64,000 nt of DNA from Platycnemis pennipes (taxonomy: Eukaryota; Arthropoda; Insecta; Odonata; Platycnemididae): contig OW121853.1 of assembly GCA_933228895.1 (NCBI GenBank), forward strand, positions 73,454,645 to 73,518,644, read 5' to 3'. Position 1 is the first letter of the stretch; each line of letters starts with the position of its first letter. The notes under the pieces are model-generated. The model worked only from the letters and a program-made list of their open reading frames with translations, was not told the origin of the DNA and did not search any database. Of this stretch, positions 10,743 to 24,000 are shown piece by piece. The position numbers and the translations under genes were made by a program.

Positions 10743-13733
10743 TTAACACTAGGAGGACGGGAGTTTCGCACTACCTAGAAGGCCGGGCATGGGTCATTTT
10801 GACCCATATATATATATACAAGTCTTGGGAGAAGCCACAATCGTGGAAAATAAACAATATCACAGGTGTGAAAATAAAATATATATATATCATGATATAC
10901 TTATATACCATATATATCATCCCATTCTTAGCCTCAAAGAGCCAGTTTTTTCTCCCGATATTTCATATTTTTTTACAAATGTCTTTTAAAAGCTTTAAGT
11001 ACATAATACATAGCAATTGTGATTATTCTGCAAATTTTAAATACTAATAATTCCTCTTAAGCAGGCAAGTACGCTTGAGCATCAGGGGTTGGAAAAGAAA
11101 AACACACCTTTCTGAAATTTGCGTATTATATATAGCTAAACATCTGCTTATTTAGTAAATGATAATATAATGTAGTTTTTGAAATAAGAAATAGTCATAA
11201 AATTACACCCAAACAAATTTATTTACACTTGAATAGATCACTTCTTTCACTTTTCAAAATACCAAAGCATCACTTTTTTGCACAAGACATACACATTATT
11301 ATTTTTTCTGAGTATTTTCCACAGACAGTTCTCTTGCAAATGGGACATGCATTTGATGATTTGTTTTGGATTTTTTTTAAATTTCTGGCGATGTTTCCTA
11401 TCCTGACCCTTTGGTGCAGTAAGGGAGCTAGCGTGTGTATCGTGAGAGGATGAGGGATTCGTCTAAATCGGAATCCCCGCCACTTCTTTCACCTGTCTTT
11501 GAATGAATTGTTTCCTGCTCAGTTTGCTATTCGTTGCTTCTTTGAACAACACCCAGCTGTTTATGGATGCCAGATCCAAAATATTGAAAAAAAACATGAA
11601 CTGGCCACCTTCTTGTAGCTGAGCGAGTAGAGTATTTTCGGCACATGCTATTCAGTATGTCAACTCCAAATTTATTTTTATTGTAAAATAATACCGTCTC
11701 AGGTTTCCTTTTAATTGTATCTGAAATAAATACCCCAGAGTGCACAGTGCTTAGTAAAAGGACATTTTTATTTTTTTAACTTGATAACAGGTAAGAGTGT
11801 GCCCAAGTATATTCCGATAAACTTTAGTTATATGGATCTCATTTCTAACGCGGATGCTGGGCGGTAAGTCTCGCCTATTTTTTTTACTGTCCCAACAAGA
11901 GAAATCGTAATCGTTTCAATTTATCTGCTAGCTGAACAGATGAAAAGTAATTATTACAAGTGACATTTATTCCTGAATCCTTGTAAGGTTCAAGCAAACG
12001 CAGTACACCATATTCCCCCAAAGGCTGATGTGAGGGCCTGTCTTCATTTTTTCCACAATAAGGAAATGCATTCAGTCAGTATTTAGTTTTGGTATCGGCT
12101 AGTACCCAAAACTTGATGCCAAATTTGTCCGGCTTATTAAGCATAAATTGAATAAATGGGAATCTGAATTTCATAGGATAAAGTTGCTTATCGGCCATTA
12201 CACTATAACCGGGATTATAACTTGCTCCAGAATTGGAAATAAATATATTCCATGGAGCAGATGCCAAAGCAAATTTATCCTCCCGTAGACGTTGGCTGCG
12301 AGTTGTTCTCAAGTCAAATCGCAAATGTCTCATTATGTCTAAGAAGCGATCTCAAGGCATCATGAGCGAGAATATGTGGGAACCCCAGGTTGTATCCCAA
12401 CAACTTTTTGCGGGTAAATTTCGCTGCCCTAACACACCTCTAGCATACACTAACGCGATAAATCTAAGAAGTTCTTCCTTAGATAAGCACCAGTTAGGAC
12501 TTTCACGCTTTCCACAGTATGTTTTACAATGTTTTTCAACAGCAAGTCACTCACCAGCAGCTTGAATGCGCTCAATGCTGATATCTCTTGAATATTTCTT
12601 TTGGCATAAGGGGTGGGACCTGGTGCTAGGTGTAAAATATTCAGGCTTGCACGTCTTCTGCCGGAGATTGGTCGGGCTTTTTACTAACGGCGAAAGAGCC
12701 ATGGTCTGGGAGTATAACCTTCGCCGCCAGCTACTACGATAGAGAAGTTCGCTCAAGTCACGGCCAACTGCGATGAAAGGAGCCGACGACATAGAGGAAG
12801 CATACTGAAGGGTTTGACGAGATTTTTAGAAGTGTCTAAAATTTTTTCCACTAATCCGACGCCTCCGAGGGTCAAAAGCCTTAGGTTTTTCTCTTACACA
12901 AACTCCCTCCAAAGCTTGTTCCTCAATAATTCTGTATCCCACGGAGTGATTTCCCATTTCAGGGAAAGAATGGGGAATTCAGAAATGATTTTACAACATT
13001 AGCGCGGGGTATACTCCAGGAGGCGGTGAGCAGTCTCGACTCACTGGTGATGAGAAAGGTTTGGTGCACGTGTGACATTCTGGGGAGAGAGCAGAAGAAT
13101 TTCGCCAGTATTTGTCAAGATTATTCCTTGCCGTTTCCGCACCATTGGCAGCTGTAACCTCTTATTCTGTGCATGCAAAAATGCTACCCACATTTCTACG
13201 CATCAACCTGTCACATATTTTAGCCAATTATATGACATTGATGTAAACAACCATACTATGAAACTGACCAATTATTATTTCCACCTCTGAATGATAGATT
13301 TGTTCATAAATGTAACATTGAAAGTTGAATCTTTTTCATAATTTTGATGAGCCGTAATCACGAGCAGCTCCACTGATGAAGAATGACATATAATTCGAAG
13401 GAAAAGTACTGACTGAAATATAAACAGATATACTGTAGATATCAAAAATGAAAATCAGTTGCTAAAATAAAAAAAAAATGGTGAGAAAAAGTTTCCCAAA
13501 TACGACAGATGTTATGGGTCTAAATGACCCAGAGTCGTCCTTCTAGATATGACCTCAATTTTAAAATTTCGCAATAACAATTACGGAATAATCTTTTCAA
13601 CAAAGTAAAATGTATGTCAAAATGCACAAATTCACAAAATTTCAAGAGAATCAAATTAAAAATAAGTAGTTAAATTTCGTGTTGAACTCGATGGTATGGG
13701 TCAAAATGACCCATACCGTTCTTCAAGTGTTAA
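10743..13733 (-). mobile_element. piggyBac-type DNA transposon with TTAA target sites
   Basis: The element is bounded by TTAA at 10743-10746 and 13730-13733. Its ends match as inverted repeats: CACTAGGAGGACGGG on the left and, reverse-complemented, CACTTGAAGAACGGT on the right. Subterminal GGGTCATTTTGACCC palindromes lie inside both ends. TTAA duplication is diagnostic for piggyBac. The transposase remnant lies on the minus strand inside. About 3 kb is within the usual size range. Confidence 0.85.
11229..12800 (-). pseudogene. piggyBac transposase, degenerate
   Basis: Minus-strand fragments in order from high to low coordinates match a DDE_Tnp_1_7 transposase. They are LRFDLRTTRSQRLREDKFA and LNKPDKFGIKFWVLADTKT (12076-12333), then NKFGVDILNSMCRKYSTRSA followed by TRRWPVHVF (11527-11745). 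Last is a C-terminal cysteine-rich zinc-binding tail (ACPICKRTVCGKYS, then CMSCAKK) encoded opposite 11250-11370. Stops and frameshifts separate the parts, so no functional enzyme can be made. The piece near 12547-12792 could be N-terminal but I cannot confirm it. Confidence 0.8.
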
Positions 13734-13736
13734 ATC

Positions 13737-14480
13737 TTGAGGACACGTATTTGTTTCTAAGTAATTGAAGCTGGCATTGAAACAGGAGAAGGAAAAGGTC
13801 GAAAATACAGAATAGGAAACGGAAAGTAAATGGAAGGGTGAGAGCAATTGGTTGAGGGTTGGATATGACGCGAAATTGAAGTAGGCACTGATGAAATGCT
13901 ATTAAATTTCTTCGAATAAGACTGAATGGGCGAGTAAGGGCTTTGAGATGTAATATGCCACTCACGTAAGTCAAATCTCGTTGAACCAGAAACAATGAGA
14001 TGAAGCGTTGTCCATATATTCTCATTTGATAAGCCTCGTTAATAGTACGAGACTTGCTCAGGGACAAGAAAAATCGCAAGAAATGAAATCTCTTTAGCGA
14101 TCTATTGTTGAATATTTATCTCGGCCTACGATAAGATTACCGATCTGCTCAAGCCATTGCGAAAATAATAAGTATTATCTACGATGGAATTAGTGGTTCG
14201 AATCGTAAATAATCTCTCTTAGCTCTAACCCGCATGCTTTTGATTAGGATAAAAAACGACATAGCAGCTAAATTCTGTCAAATTTTTGGTAGTGAATTCT
14301 TTATTTTTGAGATCTAAAATAGTTATCGACGAGAAATAAGTTTATGTGGGGATTACGTAGCCAATATCTCAATACATTATCCGTCCGTGAAGATGTGTAG
14401 TGAACCTATATTCTAATGCATCAGAGCCCAAAAGGTATTTCGTCTCTAAATAGTTTTCAAGTTTGTTTCCATGTGAGGAT
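13737..14480 (+). pseudogene. Coiled-coil gene, decayed tandem copy 3 (3' part)
   Basis: Immediately after the piggyBac end the sequence aligns with the 3' part of copies 1 and 2. Examples are GCATTGAAACAGGAGAAGG (GCATTGCAACGGGAGAGCG in copies 1/2), TTGAGGGTTGGATATGACGC, CTCACGTAAGTCAAATCTCG and GTTGAATATTTATC. The 3' flank follows (CTCAATACATTATCCGTCCG). The frame is broken by several stops and small indels, and nothing 5' of residue about 365 of copy 1 remains. It shows that the cluster had at least three members. Confidence 0.75.
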
Positions 14481-15459
14481 GTACATCCTTAAATAGATGC
14501 AATACTTGAAAAATTCAACAAGAACTTTTTTATTATGTGATTTGTTGTAATAGACCTTCCAGCAGTACTTCAGAGACTGTTGATCACAATATATGGTCCT
14601 CTACTTCAATTACAAAGCATTTAATTTTGATAGAGCCGAAAAATATATTCCGGAAAAACTGTGCAATTCCCTGTCATGAAAACTGTAGAATTATTTATCT
14701 TTTTTCAACATAAGCTTTTATGTAGTCTTGACAGAAATAACTACTCTATCTAACAATATATATTTTTTCGATATATAATAGATTTTTCCAGATGAATTTT
14801 TTTCGCTCGGAATTTAAATCGTTAGGTAATGTTCCGCAGTAAAAAAATGACTGTTGGTAAATGAAAAAACTGAATAAATAATTTTAAATTAAAGAAATAA
14901 TAAAGTAACTGAAAAAATGTCCCTCATATACTTGTTATTATGCTTTCACGGAGTGCATCGTCTGCTTAGCAGCGTTCACAGACCTGCCTAGTGGCTGAAA
15001 GAACAAAGAGTCAATGTACTTATAACGTCATACGTTGAATTGACTGATATATGCAATAATTAGTCATCGTGTTCTCGCACCGTTGAAATGCCTTTCACTT
15101 TTTACTTTTCAACTAATCAGGAAAAGTGCTTAACCTCTTTTTTCAATCAAACTGCTTCAAATACTGCTACAGGAGTTATAAAATGTCAGTCATCAAGATA
15201 GTAAAAAACTGGAAACTATTCTATTAATCAATCAACTTCACGAGTCGGGTGCGCGCATAACCACACCGTTTTCGTAATTCATACGTAAGTGTAAGTAGTG
15301 AAGGTTTAGCGATGATGCCCCCGATGATGATCGAGGTTTATATGGATTTTAAATGAAGGTAGAGTGGATTGTGAGGCGAAGGATACGGCGGCACGACATG
15401 ATACGACTGACTTTACCTCAATATGTAAGTATTGGGAAAGTGGAGTTGAAAGGGGGGTG
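14481..15459. other. No gene recognised
   Basis: AT-rich sequence with no ORF of interest, no obvious repeats and no splice-bounded exon that I could support. Confidence 0.4.
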
Positions 15460-15760
15460 GGGGGCCGTGTTAGAAATCTTCGGGATTAACTCGAATAGGT
15501 AACCAAGGAGTCACGTGGTATAAACAAGAATGGTTGGCAAACGGTGGTGTGTTTGAATCGTTTATTAGAATCTCGCTCATTGTTTTCACATGAGTTTTTC
15601 TCATCCAGAGACTCTATGCCCAAGACGGATGGTAAAAACTCAAATGTAAACCATAAGTGAGATTGAAACACACCAACATTTGCGAACCATCCTTGTTTGT
15701 ACCACGTGACTCCTTGGTTACCTATTCGAGATAATCCCGAAGGTTTCAAACACAGCCCTC
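15460..15760. mobile_element. MITE family B, copy 1, long terminal inverted repeats
   Basis: The ends pair over about 55 bp: ATAGGTAACCAAGGAGTCAC near the left edge and GTGACTCCTTGGTTACCTAT near the right, with outer GGGGGCCGTGTT / AACACAGCCCTC. A second copy is at 36598-36911. The interior has no transposase. Confidence 0.8.
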
Positions 15761-16182
15761 AAGCTTGGTGACAAGAGAAGTAATGTTTAGTCCTCAGACT
15801 ACTCAATTTACCAGCACGTAAGACTTTGAGGGAGAAGATAATTTGGAATCCAGGTGTGGAAAAATGCGTGTACTCTTGTAGAATTATTATATCGTTCTGG
15901 AAGTCTTTCAACGTCTCAGAAGGAATAAATTTTCCCACTATCGTGATATATAGGGTAATAGGTATATATTTAGGAAAGGTAAGCTAGATTTTTAGACAGT
16001 TTTGCACATTTGTATGAGACATCAAATGTATGATTCATGCGTTTATTTTTCTTAAATATCACCTAGCATAATATGTAACATGTAAAGTTTGTAACCTTCC
16101 GTACGAAATATTAATAGCATATCTAATATTACTGTAACAATTAGTATGCATATGTAGGTACTCAGTGCGTGTTCTATTATAA

Positions 16183-16250
16183 CTCACCCCTGGTTAAACA
16201 CCCTTGCGGTGACTTGCAGGGTGTAGTCAGTTGATGTAGTTGTGTGACTG
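16183..16250 (+). mobile_element. CR1/L2-like retrotransposon 3' tail, degenerate
   Basis: Contains ACACCCTTGCGGTGACTTGC and a GATGTAG-type tail, an older copy of the 3' end seen at 25490 and 56660. Confidence 0.5.
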
Positions 16251-16409
16251 GCAGATGGTGAATAATCGTCGAAGATTGTTTATGTATGTATATCCACTAA
16301 CATAAGCAAGGTAATTTAATTATACAAACATTCATTTTTGCACGCATAAGGCACGTGCAGGTAAATTATTTTTTTTATTACTCAACAATGATTATAAATG
16401 GGACATAAT

Positions 16410-16627
16410 TGGAAACGCCGGAAGAGCTCTTTGGTTGGCGCTTACTAATCTCCCGATCTCTCCTAAGATCCTCTCCTCAGACCAGGTCATTATCTCCTAC
16501 AGATTACAGCGCAAGCTACCCACTAAGGAGAGGCGCGGTATCAAATTCTGAACGACACTGGTCGCTGTACGGCACTCCGCCTTTGGCGACGTGGACACCA
16601 AGACATCTTGCTCCATTCATCTTTCAG
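16410..16627 (+). promoter_or_regulatory. Candidate 5' non-coding first exon of the microexon gene
   Basis: A locally GC-richer stretch ends in TCTTTCAG|GTAGGA, a good donor at 16628. The frame has no ATG close to the donor, and the next supported exon (17910) starts with A+ATG, so this could be an untranslated first exon. No TATA box or initiator can be assigned with confidence. It could equally be unrelated. Confidence 0.3.
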
Positions 16628-17097
16628 GTAGGATTACTCAGGTTTTATGCTTTCGCCGTGGTAAAATTGTTTTTTCCGTCACCATGTATGCTTCGTCTTC
16701 GACATTCGCTTCGACCACAAAGAAGCAGGGGGTTCTTGGGAGAATTCTTGACGGGTAAAAGTTCTCCTTCTGTTTATTTTAATATTCAATCGATCATAGA
16801 AACAGAATTTTGTGTAGTTAATTTTTCTACCATCGATTATCCAACCGCTTTTTTTGCGTATTTTCGACATAACGTAATTTCACATTAATTTTAGTCCATT
16901 CCGGAATATGTTTCCTAGCTTTCGAAGTCACTCAGTCGAAGTGTTAACAGAGATTTCGTTGAGCTGAAGCATCTTCATTAACGAGCGGAATGAAATCATT
17001 CGTAATGTGAACTGAATGCATGACCACCGGAACGTTCAATTTGTTTTTGAGTCCTTATTTTGATGTAAACCATTGTTTTTATTGCTATTTATTTGAC

Positions 17098-17300
17098 TCT
17101 CGCGGTCACGAGCCAAACTCCTTAACTTATTTTGCTGTTCTTATCGAGTAGGTACACTGTCGAGTACGGCGAATCGACACACGATAACATTCCGGTTATT
17201 GATGATTTCCTAATCCTTATCGTATACTTCACGACATTATGGCGGATTAATGGCGGCTTTGGGATCATGGTCCCGTATTCAAATCGAAGAGATGGTCCTC
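17098..17300 (+). repeat. Dispersed repeat shared with 24170-24370
   Basis: Both places share CGAATCGACACACGATAACA, TTCCGGTTATTGATGAT and CCTAATCCTTATCGTA. A GTCCCGGGTACGAGTC-like pol III B-box is present in the 24-kb copy, so a tRNA-derived SINE is likely. Confidence 0.6.
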
Positions 17301-17909
17301 AATGACCTTGAATTGGGTTCATAATAATCTGAACATAGAACCTGCAGTTTCCCATCTAGCTCTGTATCTAGAAAGTCATGAACTATTTCGATTGAAAATA
17401 TCTCGGTCGACACAGTTTATATCTCCGGGAGAGGGCCCTTTTTATATTCTACCTATGTTTAAACTGTTTTTGCATGTTTACTTCCGGCTTTGATACATCC
17501 ATATGGTTGTGTAGCTAAAGGCAGATTGGAAAATCCGAGGTTCGCATTCCTGCACTGTGGAGTGAAACAACATTTACAACTAAAAGATAACATAAGAGAA
17601 AATTAACTTCTTTTGCTAAAAATATGAATTGGTGTCGTTCAGTCAGCAACTCTTATATGATGTGCGATATGTGCGTTGTCTTCTGTATTAACGAAATGAA
17701 TATTCGTCTCGCAAATCACATTAAAGACTCTAGGTATTTTACTGTAACGTCCATGAAGAATCCCGAAAAAACTCGAATATTTATTATTTAAGCACCGTGG
17801 AACCCATCCTAACAATGTCTATTTATTATGCTTTATCGAAATTACTTCGCTGTAATTGGTGAAATGGTTAGGCAAAATCCCACATAGTGAAACTTTGATT
17901 ATTTTTCAG

Positions 17910-18008
17910 AATGAGTGGAAGCGAAGGAGAAAACCCTGATTTTACGGAGGGAAATCCAGCCGTTCGATACAGAACGCCTCCCCTCTCCGAGGATGAGGAG
18001 GATAAAAG
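17910..18008 (+). CDS. Microexon 1 (first coding exon, 99 nt)
   Basis: Acceptor TTATTTTTCAG, then A+ATG, donor AAAAG|GTGAGA. It reads MSGSEGENPDFTEGNPAVRY, continues RTPPLSEDEEDK and leaves a split AG. The ATG right after the acceptor is the best start codon in the gene: no upstream exon in the same phase is seen. Very acidic C-terminal half. If an earlier exon exists, this would simply be an internal 99-nt symmetric exon. Confidence 0.6.
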
Positions 18009-21000
18009 GTGAGAATACTATATTACTATATTAGCATTACTATATTCAACACTCGCCTGGCACTTTTTTATTTACCTAACTGGTGAAGAGTTTGAGTTTT
18101 TGGATGAAAAACCGATGGTCGCAAAGACTATCCTTATAATTTGACTATCGACGAAAAATCACTTATATCTGTTCGTTACAAATGGCTAATTTACAAAATA
18201 AGAATAAATATAAAATAGAGGTATAAGGATATGTGTTATCTATACCGATAGGATTGAAAGGATAAGAAATCCGTTAAATAGTAAACCTATGAACATGATT
18301 TAGACTACTCTTTTTTGTACCACGATAAAAAACAGCACGATTTTGCGTCTAACGCTATCAAAGTCAATCGACAGCATTGACAATTGATAGTGGGAATAGT
18401 GTTCCTGGACCGGGAATCAAACGATGGATCTCTAGCATACCGAGCCAAAATGCAGACAACCACGCTATCCAAAATTCCTCTTCCGACTAGTAATTGTAGT
18501 GCTGGGATTTATAGAAGCAAGCCATCAGTCCCCATTACGGTCCATCAGCGATTGCCCTCGTGAGGTGGAATGGGGTGGTTTACCATATTTTTTTAAATGC
18601 CGAATATGATAGAGTTTGTAAAATAAAAAGACCCGTATTTTTCTGTTTTTTGATCCGTCAATTATTTCTCGAGTTATAGGCGTTGAAAAACTAATGTTTT
18701 TAACCCTTTCGGAAAAGTGGGTGTGGTGCAACCTCTGACGTATAATGACTTCGTCCAATCACAACTGAGCCCGCGAAGCTACTTCGCCTTATTGCAAAGG
18801 GGGGGGGGGACACAGATGACTCTGCCAATCGGAGCAGTTACGACAGCATCTGTGCGAGCAGACCTTCCGAGAATCCCCCTCCACTCCCTCCCCTTCCCAT
18901 ACGAGCAGTCAAGGACGGGAGGAAAGTGACGTCAATGTCATCACAGCAGCATTTTCGGTGGGCGTAACATTTTGCTTATTTTAATTTTTGATTTATGAGT
19001 GAATGGTTATGGTTAGAAGATTAATTTTTTCACTAAATTTCTTTTTTCGTTTCCATCTAACAATTTCGTGTACAAAATTGCGATTTCGGTTTGGTGTAAA
19101 CGCCCCAATTATGCTTTAACGGTGACACCATTCTCGAAGAAAGATTCAGTATTCAATTTCCTGTGGATTCTATCCTCCTAAAAGTTTACTTTAGAATAAG
19201 GAATCCTGGGTAGTGCGGTTGTCTTATTGGCCCGGCAAGTCAAAAGTACGTTGTTTCACTCAAAGTGTAGAAAACATTAATCATGGCTATTTTAAACCAT
19301 GAAGGGAATCACCTTTCCCTTGGAATCGCATCATTGTCGTCGATAGGGTATTGTATGGATGGTGGTGACTAGAGTAGGTACATTGTGTACTCACGTCCCA
19401 TTCTGAGGAAATTATTTCTTATCCTGGAGAGAGAAGAGTGCCTTATGCAAGTACACCCGCACCTTGTTAAGAGACATGTTGAAACCACTTGTAGATCAGT
19501 ACTCCTGCTGTTGGATGGGATGTAACTCAGAGGACCCTTTGAGCCATTCGCAAAGAGCAGACTAACAGCAAAGTCAGACTCCTCTCCACCTATTCAAGTT
19601 ATTCCTACATAATCTAAAAAAAACCTCTGGCCCTTATTGGACCAAATTTTAGCTGTCAGTCATCTGTCCTTACAGCAAAAACAATTATATGGTCATTACT
19701 ATCACAACCTTCATACCTTCACATGGCATACATAATTCTTTGGTGCATATCACGCACAGGGGCGCAACAACGGGGAGTTCATTGTGGGGTGAGGAGGCCT
19801 AGCCTCCCCCGGAAATCAGAATCAGTTGTGGCTCACTTTTTAATGGACACTCCCAGAATTGTAAAATTATTGCTAGCGACTCCGCTCCGATTTGAACGAT
19901 GCACAAAATTGGTACAGTCTACAGTGAACTCTCATTAGGACGTTCCTTGATAGCACGTTTTTCTCGTTAGCACGTTCGTTTCCTCAGATCCGCGAAACAG
20001 CGCATGTAAATAATGATAGTTGGCACCTTTTGCTTACCTCTTTAACACGTTCAAAAGATCTCCAAACCAAATTTTTCCCAGGAAAATAATCGCCATATAG
20101 GTTGATTTAACGATGGATATCTCGCAAAAGGTTTAAATATTACATTAAAATGATTGTTATTGCTTACAAAACTACTTTAAAAGGGATAATATGGCGAAAA
20201 AAATATTTATGTAGAATTAAAAGGGTAGGCAAATGCCCCGAGTTTCATCGCGATGTTCGTTTGTTTTACAATTGTCGACTTGATACACGGCCGTCTCAAC
20301 ATACATGTCGGACTCACTCCTATAGGCACGTAGCCAGGGGGGGCTACTTGTACTTCAGCATTCAGCAGCTCCTCCCCCCCCCCCCCGAAATTTTTCCCCA
20401 ATAATTTTGTTGTTCTGATTTTAGCAGTGAACTTTACTAGTGAGAAGAGATAAGAATGGGCACTGGAAAATTAAATGCCAAGCACTGAAAACTAAGGGAA
20501 GAGATTCGTAACATGTCGGCACCGAATGGGCGAGGCTGATTTATTTCAAGTTACGCAAGACTCCCCCTCCCCCCCCCCCACCACGAAGCAAATTTCTGGC
20601 TACGTGCCTACACTCCTATGACGTCACGAGAGTGATCCGACGAGAACTCTTAGCGCGGAGAATTGCGAGAAGTATTTTGTTTGAATACGTTGACTCATTT
20701 AACGTGGTAATTCGATCTGTATTCATTCCACTAATAATATTCCATCGCTTACCTGTTATACACTTACCACCCTCATTCCAATTTGAATAAAACAACCTAA
20801 ATATGATAATAATTTAGGCGTTTACGGTAAAAACTTTTCCTATATTTTGTAACATTTTGCCGTTTTATTGCATCACTTTTATTTTTACATTAATTATTCA
20901 CAAGGATGTTGCTCATTGTCCCGATATTTTTCTTATCAGCATTGTACGTGATACTCAAATACCAACCGCTCCGACTCAAAAACATACGGCACACAGCGCT

Positions 21001-24000
21001 TTTCCCCCCATCTGAAATACGTAAGAATACTTTTTACTCGCTTATTATTATTTAAAAAGCACGCAATAGAATTGATGGTTTCAGGCGTTATTTTATGGAT
21101 CATTGAAACCATGGTCGTAGTGTGAGATAAATAACTGTTTAAATACCAAGTTTATTCCATCATTCATTATATTAAGCCCGCAATAGAGTAAATAATTTTA
21201 TTTTTGAACATGCGAAACTAATAATTTATTTAAGTAGACCATAAAAATTGTTTTTGATTGACCTAAGTTTTGCAGTGTATTTTTTCATTTCAAGCTTGTT
21301 CTGCTAAATACGTAAGGGTATTATACAATATAACTTATTCATGCACATGATTGGATAGATAAATTTCTCGTCATGGCAGCTTTCACCGACCCTTTTGCCG
21401 GCTTCTTCATGTAAAACTATAGCTCTTCATTAAATTTTTATCAGTGTTTCCGAAAAGTAGAACAAGCGTGCAACATGAAAATTGTCGTCAGTAACAGTTA
21501 TATATTCAATTAAGTTCGAAACTTCCTTTAGATCTAAGCGAGCAGTACTGCATAATAATACGTTACGCTACTGAGGTTTTCTTAATTCAAAATGTTCTCG
21601 GTGCCATTAAACCACGAATACACAGTGGATGACAATGGTGATAAGATACTAAAAGAAATTCAACTGTCAAGCTAACCCCAAGGTGAAGAATACTGAGAAA
21701 ATACTATTGCGAACAACAAGATAACAAATAAGTGATACTAAATGACAACAGTTACGAGGAAAGTGAAAGGGATTTAACTTTCAGCCTAGTACGCCAAGGT
21801 AAAGAATGAAATAGGTATGTTAATTACCATATAATTTTGTTTTACCGCCGTTAACTTTGCCGTCTTAGGATTCCAATACCACAAAGATCCATATAAAATA
21901 GTAATATTGCATAAAAAATGCGAATAGTAACGCTAACTACTACTACAAAACGCTAATACATAATAGGAATGAAGGATGAAATTGAAACACTGCAATTTCC
22001 ACACACAGTTTTATTCTCCACGACCATGGTTTCGTTGCAAGGCAACATCATCAAAAACATCATCCTGATGATGTTGCCTTGCAACGAAACCATGGTCGTG
22101 GAGAATAAAACTGTGTGTGGAAATTGCAGTGTTTCAATTTCATCCTTCATTCCTACGATGAAAGATTTCCACAGTGTTAAGCCTGAAACTATTAGCTAAT
22201 ACACAAGATTAAAACGTTTTACACTTCCTACCATGAACAAACAAATGTCAACAGTAAAAGTCCTATAAATAAGCTGGTAAACAATTGAGCAAAACCTTTC
22301 TTTCAGATTTCTTTCGTGACGTAAAAGATATTTTTTTCACATGTAGCAGGCCTGTATATCTAGACGGCCTTGCTGCATATCAAAACTACGCGAATACCAA
22401 TACTGTTCGGTAATCTTGTAGTCGTATTTGCCGCCGAGTGGTGCATTTCGTTTCTTTTTTATTTTTTTTTAAATCGAGGATCAAAAAAAAGCGAACCTCC
22501 TTGCCCTCTTACTTAATGAATTTCAATATGATATTCAACAAAATGATTCCAATGTGGATTCATGAAATGGATCCGACCAATTAATCTGCGATCTGGTTAA
22601 CCTTACCGACAAATACTTACGACATTAAGTGTGACACAACTGCTTAGCATTAGCCTTGGGAAGGTCTGAGGTGAAAAGAAAATTATTAATTGAAAAGCTC
22701 AACCTCCTTCGAAAAGTAGACCAAAATCCACGTATGAAGCGTGTTGAAATAGCGGCAAAAATTGAAGTTTTGCCATCAATACTGAACTCGAGATCATTCT
22801 ACTCAACGTATATGCTAGGCGTTTCCGCCTTCGCTCTCAACTCGTTTAAAAAAATATGAAATTCAAATAAAGTATTGCGGCATGGTCAAGTGTTATGACG
22901 TTAATAGATTCTCATTATAAAGTTTAAATTGAAGACGAGGGTGTTCGCGTGCTTCTAATGTTGCATAGTTACGGAGAAAACCCGGTTTCGTAAATTTGCT
23001 AGAATTACTTAAACTAAGTAAATCATTTGAAACTCAAAGGATATCATAAAAAAGTACAATTCATATTCTATCGAAATTCCCTTTCATTTGTGCATTTCAT
23101 ATTGTTATGGCAACCGCCAAAGTGACGCTGCCCTCTGCGACTCGAAAAAAAAATGTGCAATTATTCATCCTCACTGCAAAGAGATGCCACAAAAGTGATT
23201 ATTAAAAAAGTCTTACCTGCATTAAACAAAAGACTGAATTATCTACACGCTGATATGCTCTGTATGAACATCACTTCTTCCGTTTTTGAGATATAAATCC
23301 TTCAACTTGAGACTTCGCGTGGACTGTATATTCAAAACATGCTTTTTGCCATTATCGTCTTAATTAATTATTGAGTGCCCACCAACGTTAGGTATCGTAT
23401 TTTCTTGAGAGGTGTAACAATTGCAAATGAAACTTTGTTACAGTGAATTAACAACAGCGATCCTAACTTGACAGCCCGCATTGTTCTCCTCTAAGTTATG
23501 CAACCAACTTAACCCCCCCCCCCTCCCGCTTTTACAGATTTTTTCAAGGAGTTTGCCCCCCCCCCCCCCCCTCACGTTTTATGGTGTTTTTGCGCCGCTG
23601 ATCACGCAAACAAAGTACTAGTGTGTAATTCGCAAGAGTGACCGTCGATCGTTCTATACCTTGTAAGCCTTGTAAGTTGGCAACATAATTGGCAATATGC
23701 ATAAATTTAAGTCAGTAATGAGAGTCCTACTCTCATTGGCGAAAAACCGATATGTAGACATCTATTTTGATGGCACTACTGCCGAATAAGAGGCATAAAC
23801 TAAAACTCTAATGTATGTTACCCCCAAGCAATCCACTCAAAGTGATTGCCCACTCCAGGGTTATCGTATTTTTATTTTAATACTTATTGTTAGAAAATTT
23901 ATTTAGATCATATTTAAATTTTAATACTTAGATTATTTATAACTATGTAAGAATTACATGATTATAATTATATCTGAAACATAAACACTATTTTGGCTCT

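Noticed and set aside
20941..21019. Possible exon after TTCTTATCAG with donor GTAAGA
   Set aside because: Phase-2 frame ends in TGA just before the donor; no similarity to other modules.
21953..22199. Identical ORFs on both strands (MKDEIETLQFPHTVLFSTTM)
   Set aside because: Result of a palindrome, not of two genes.
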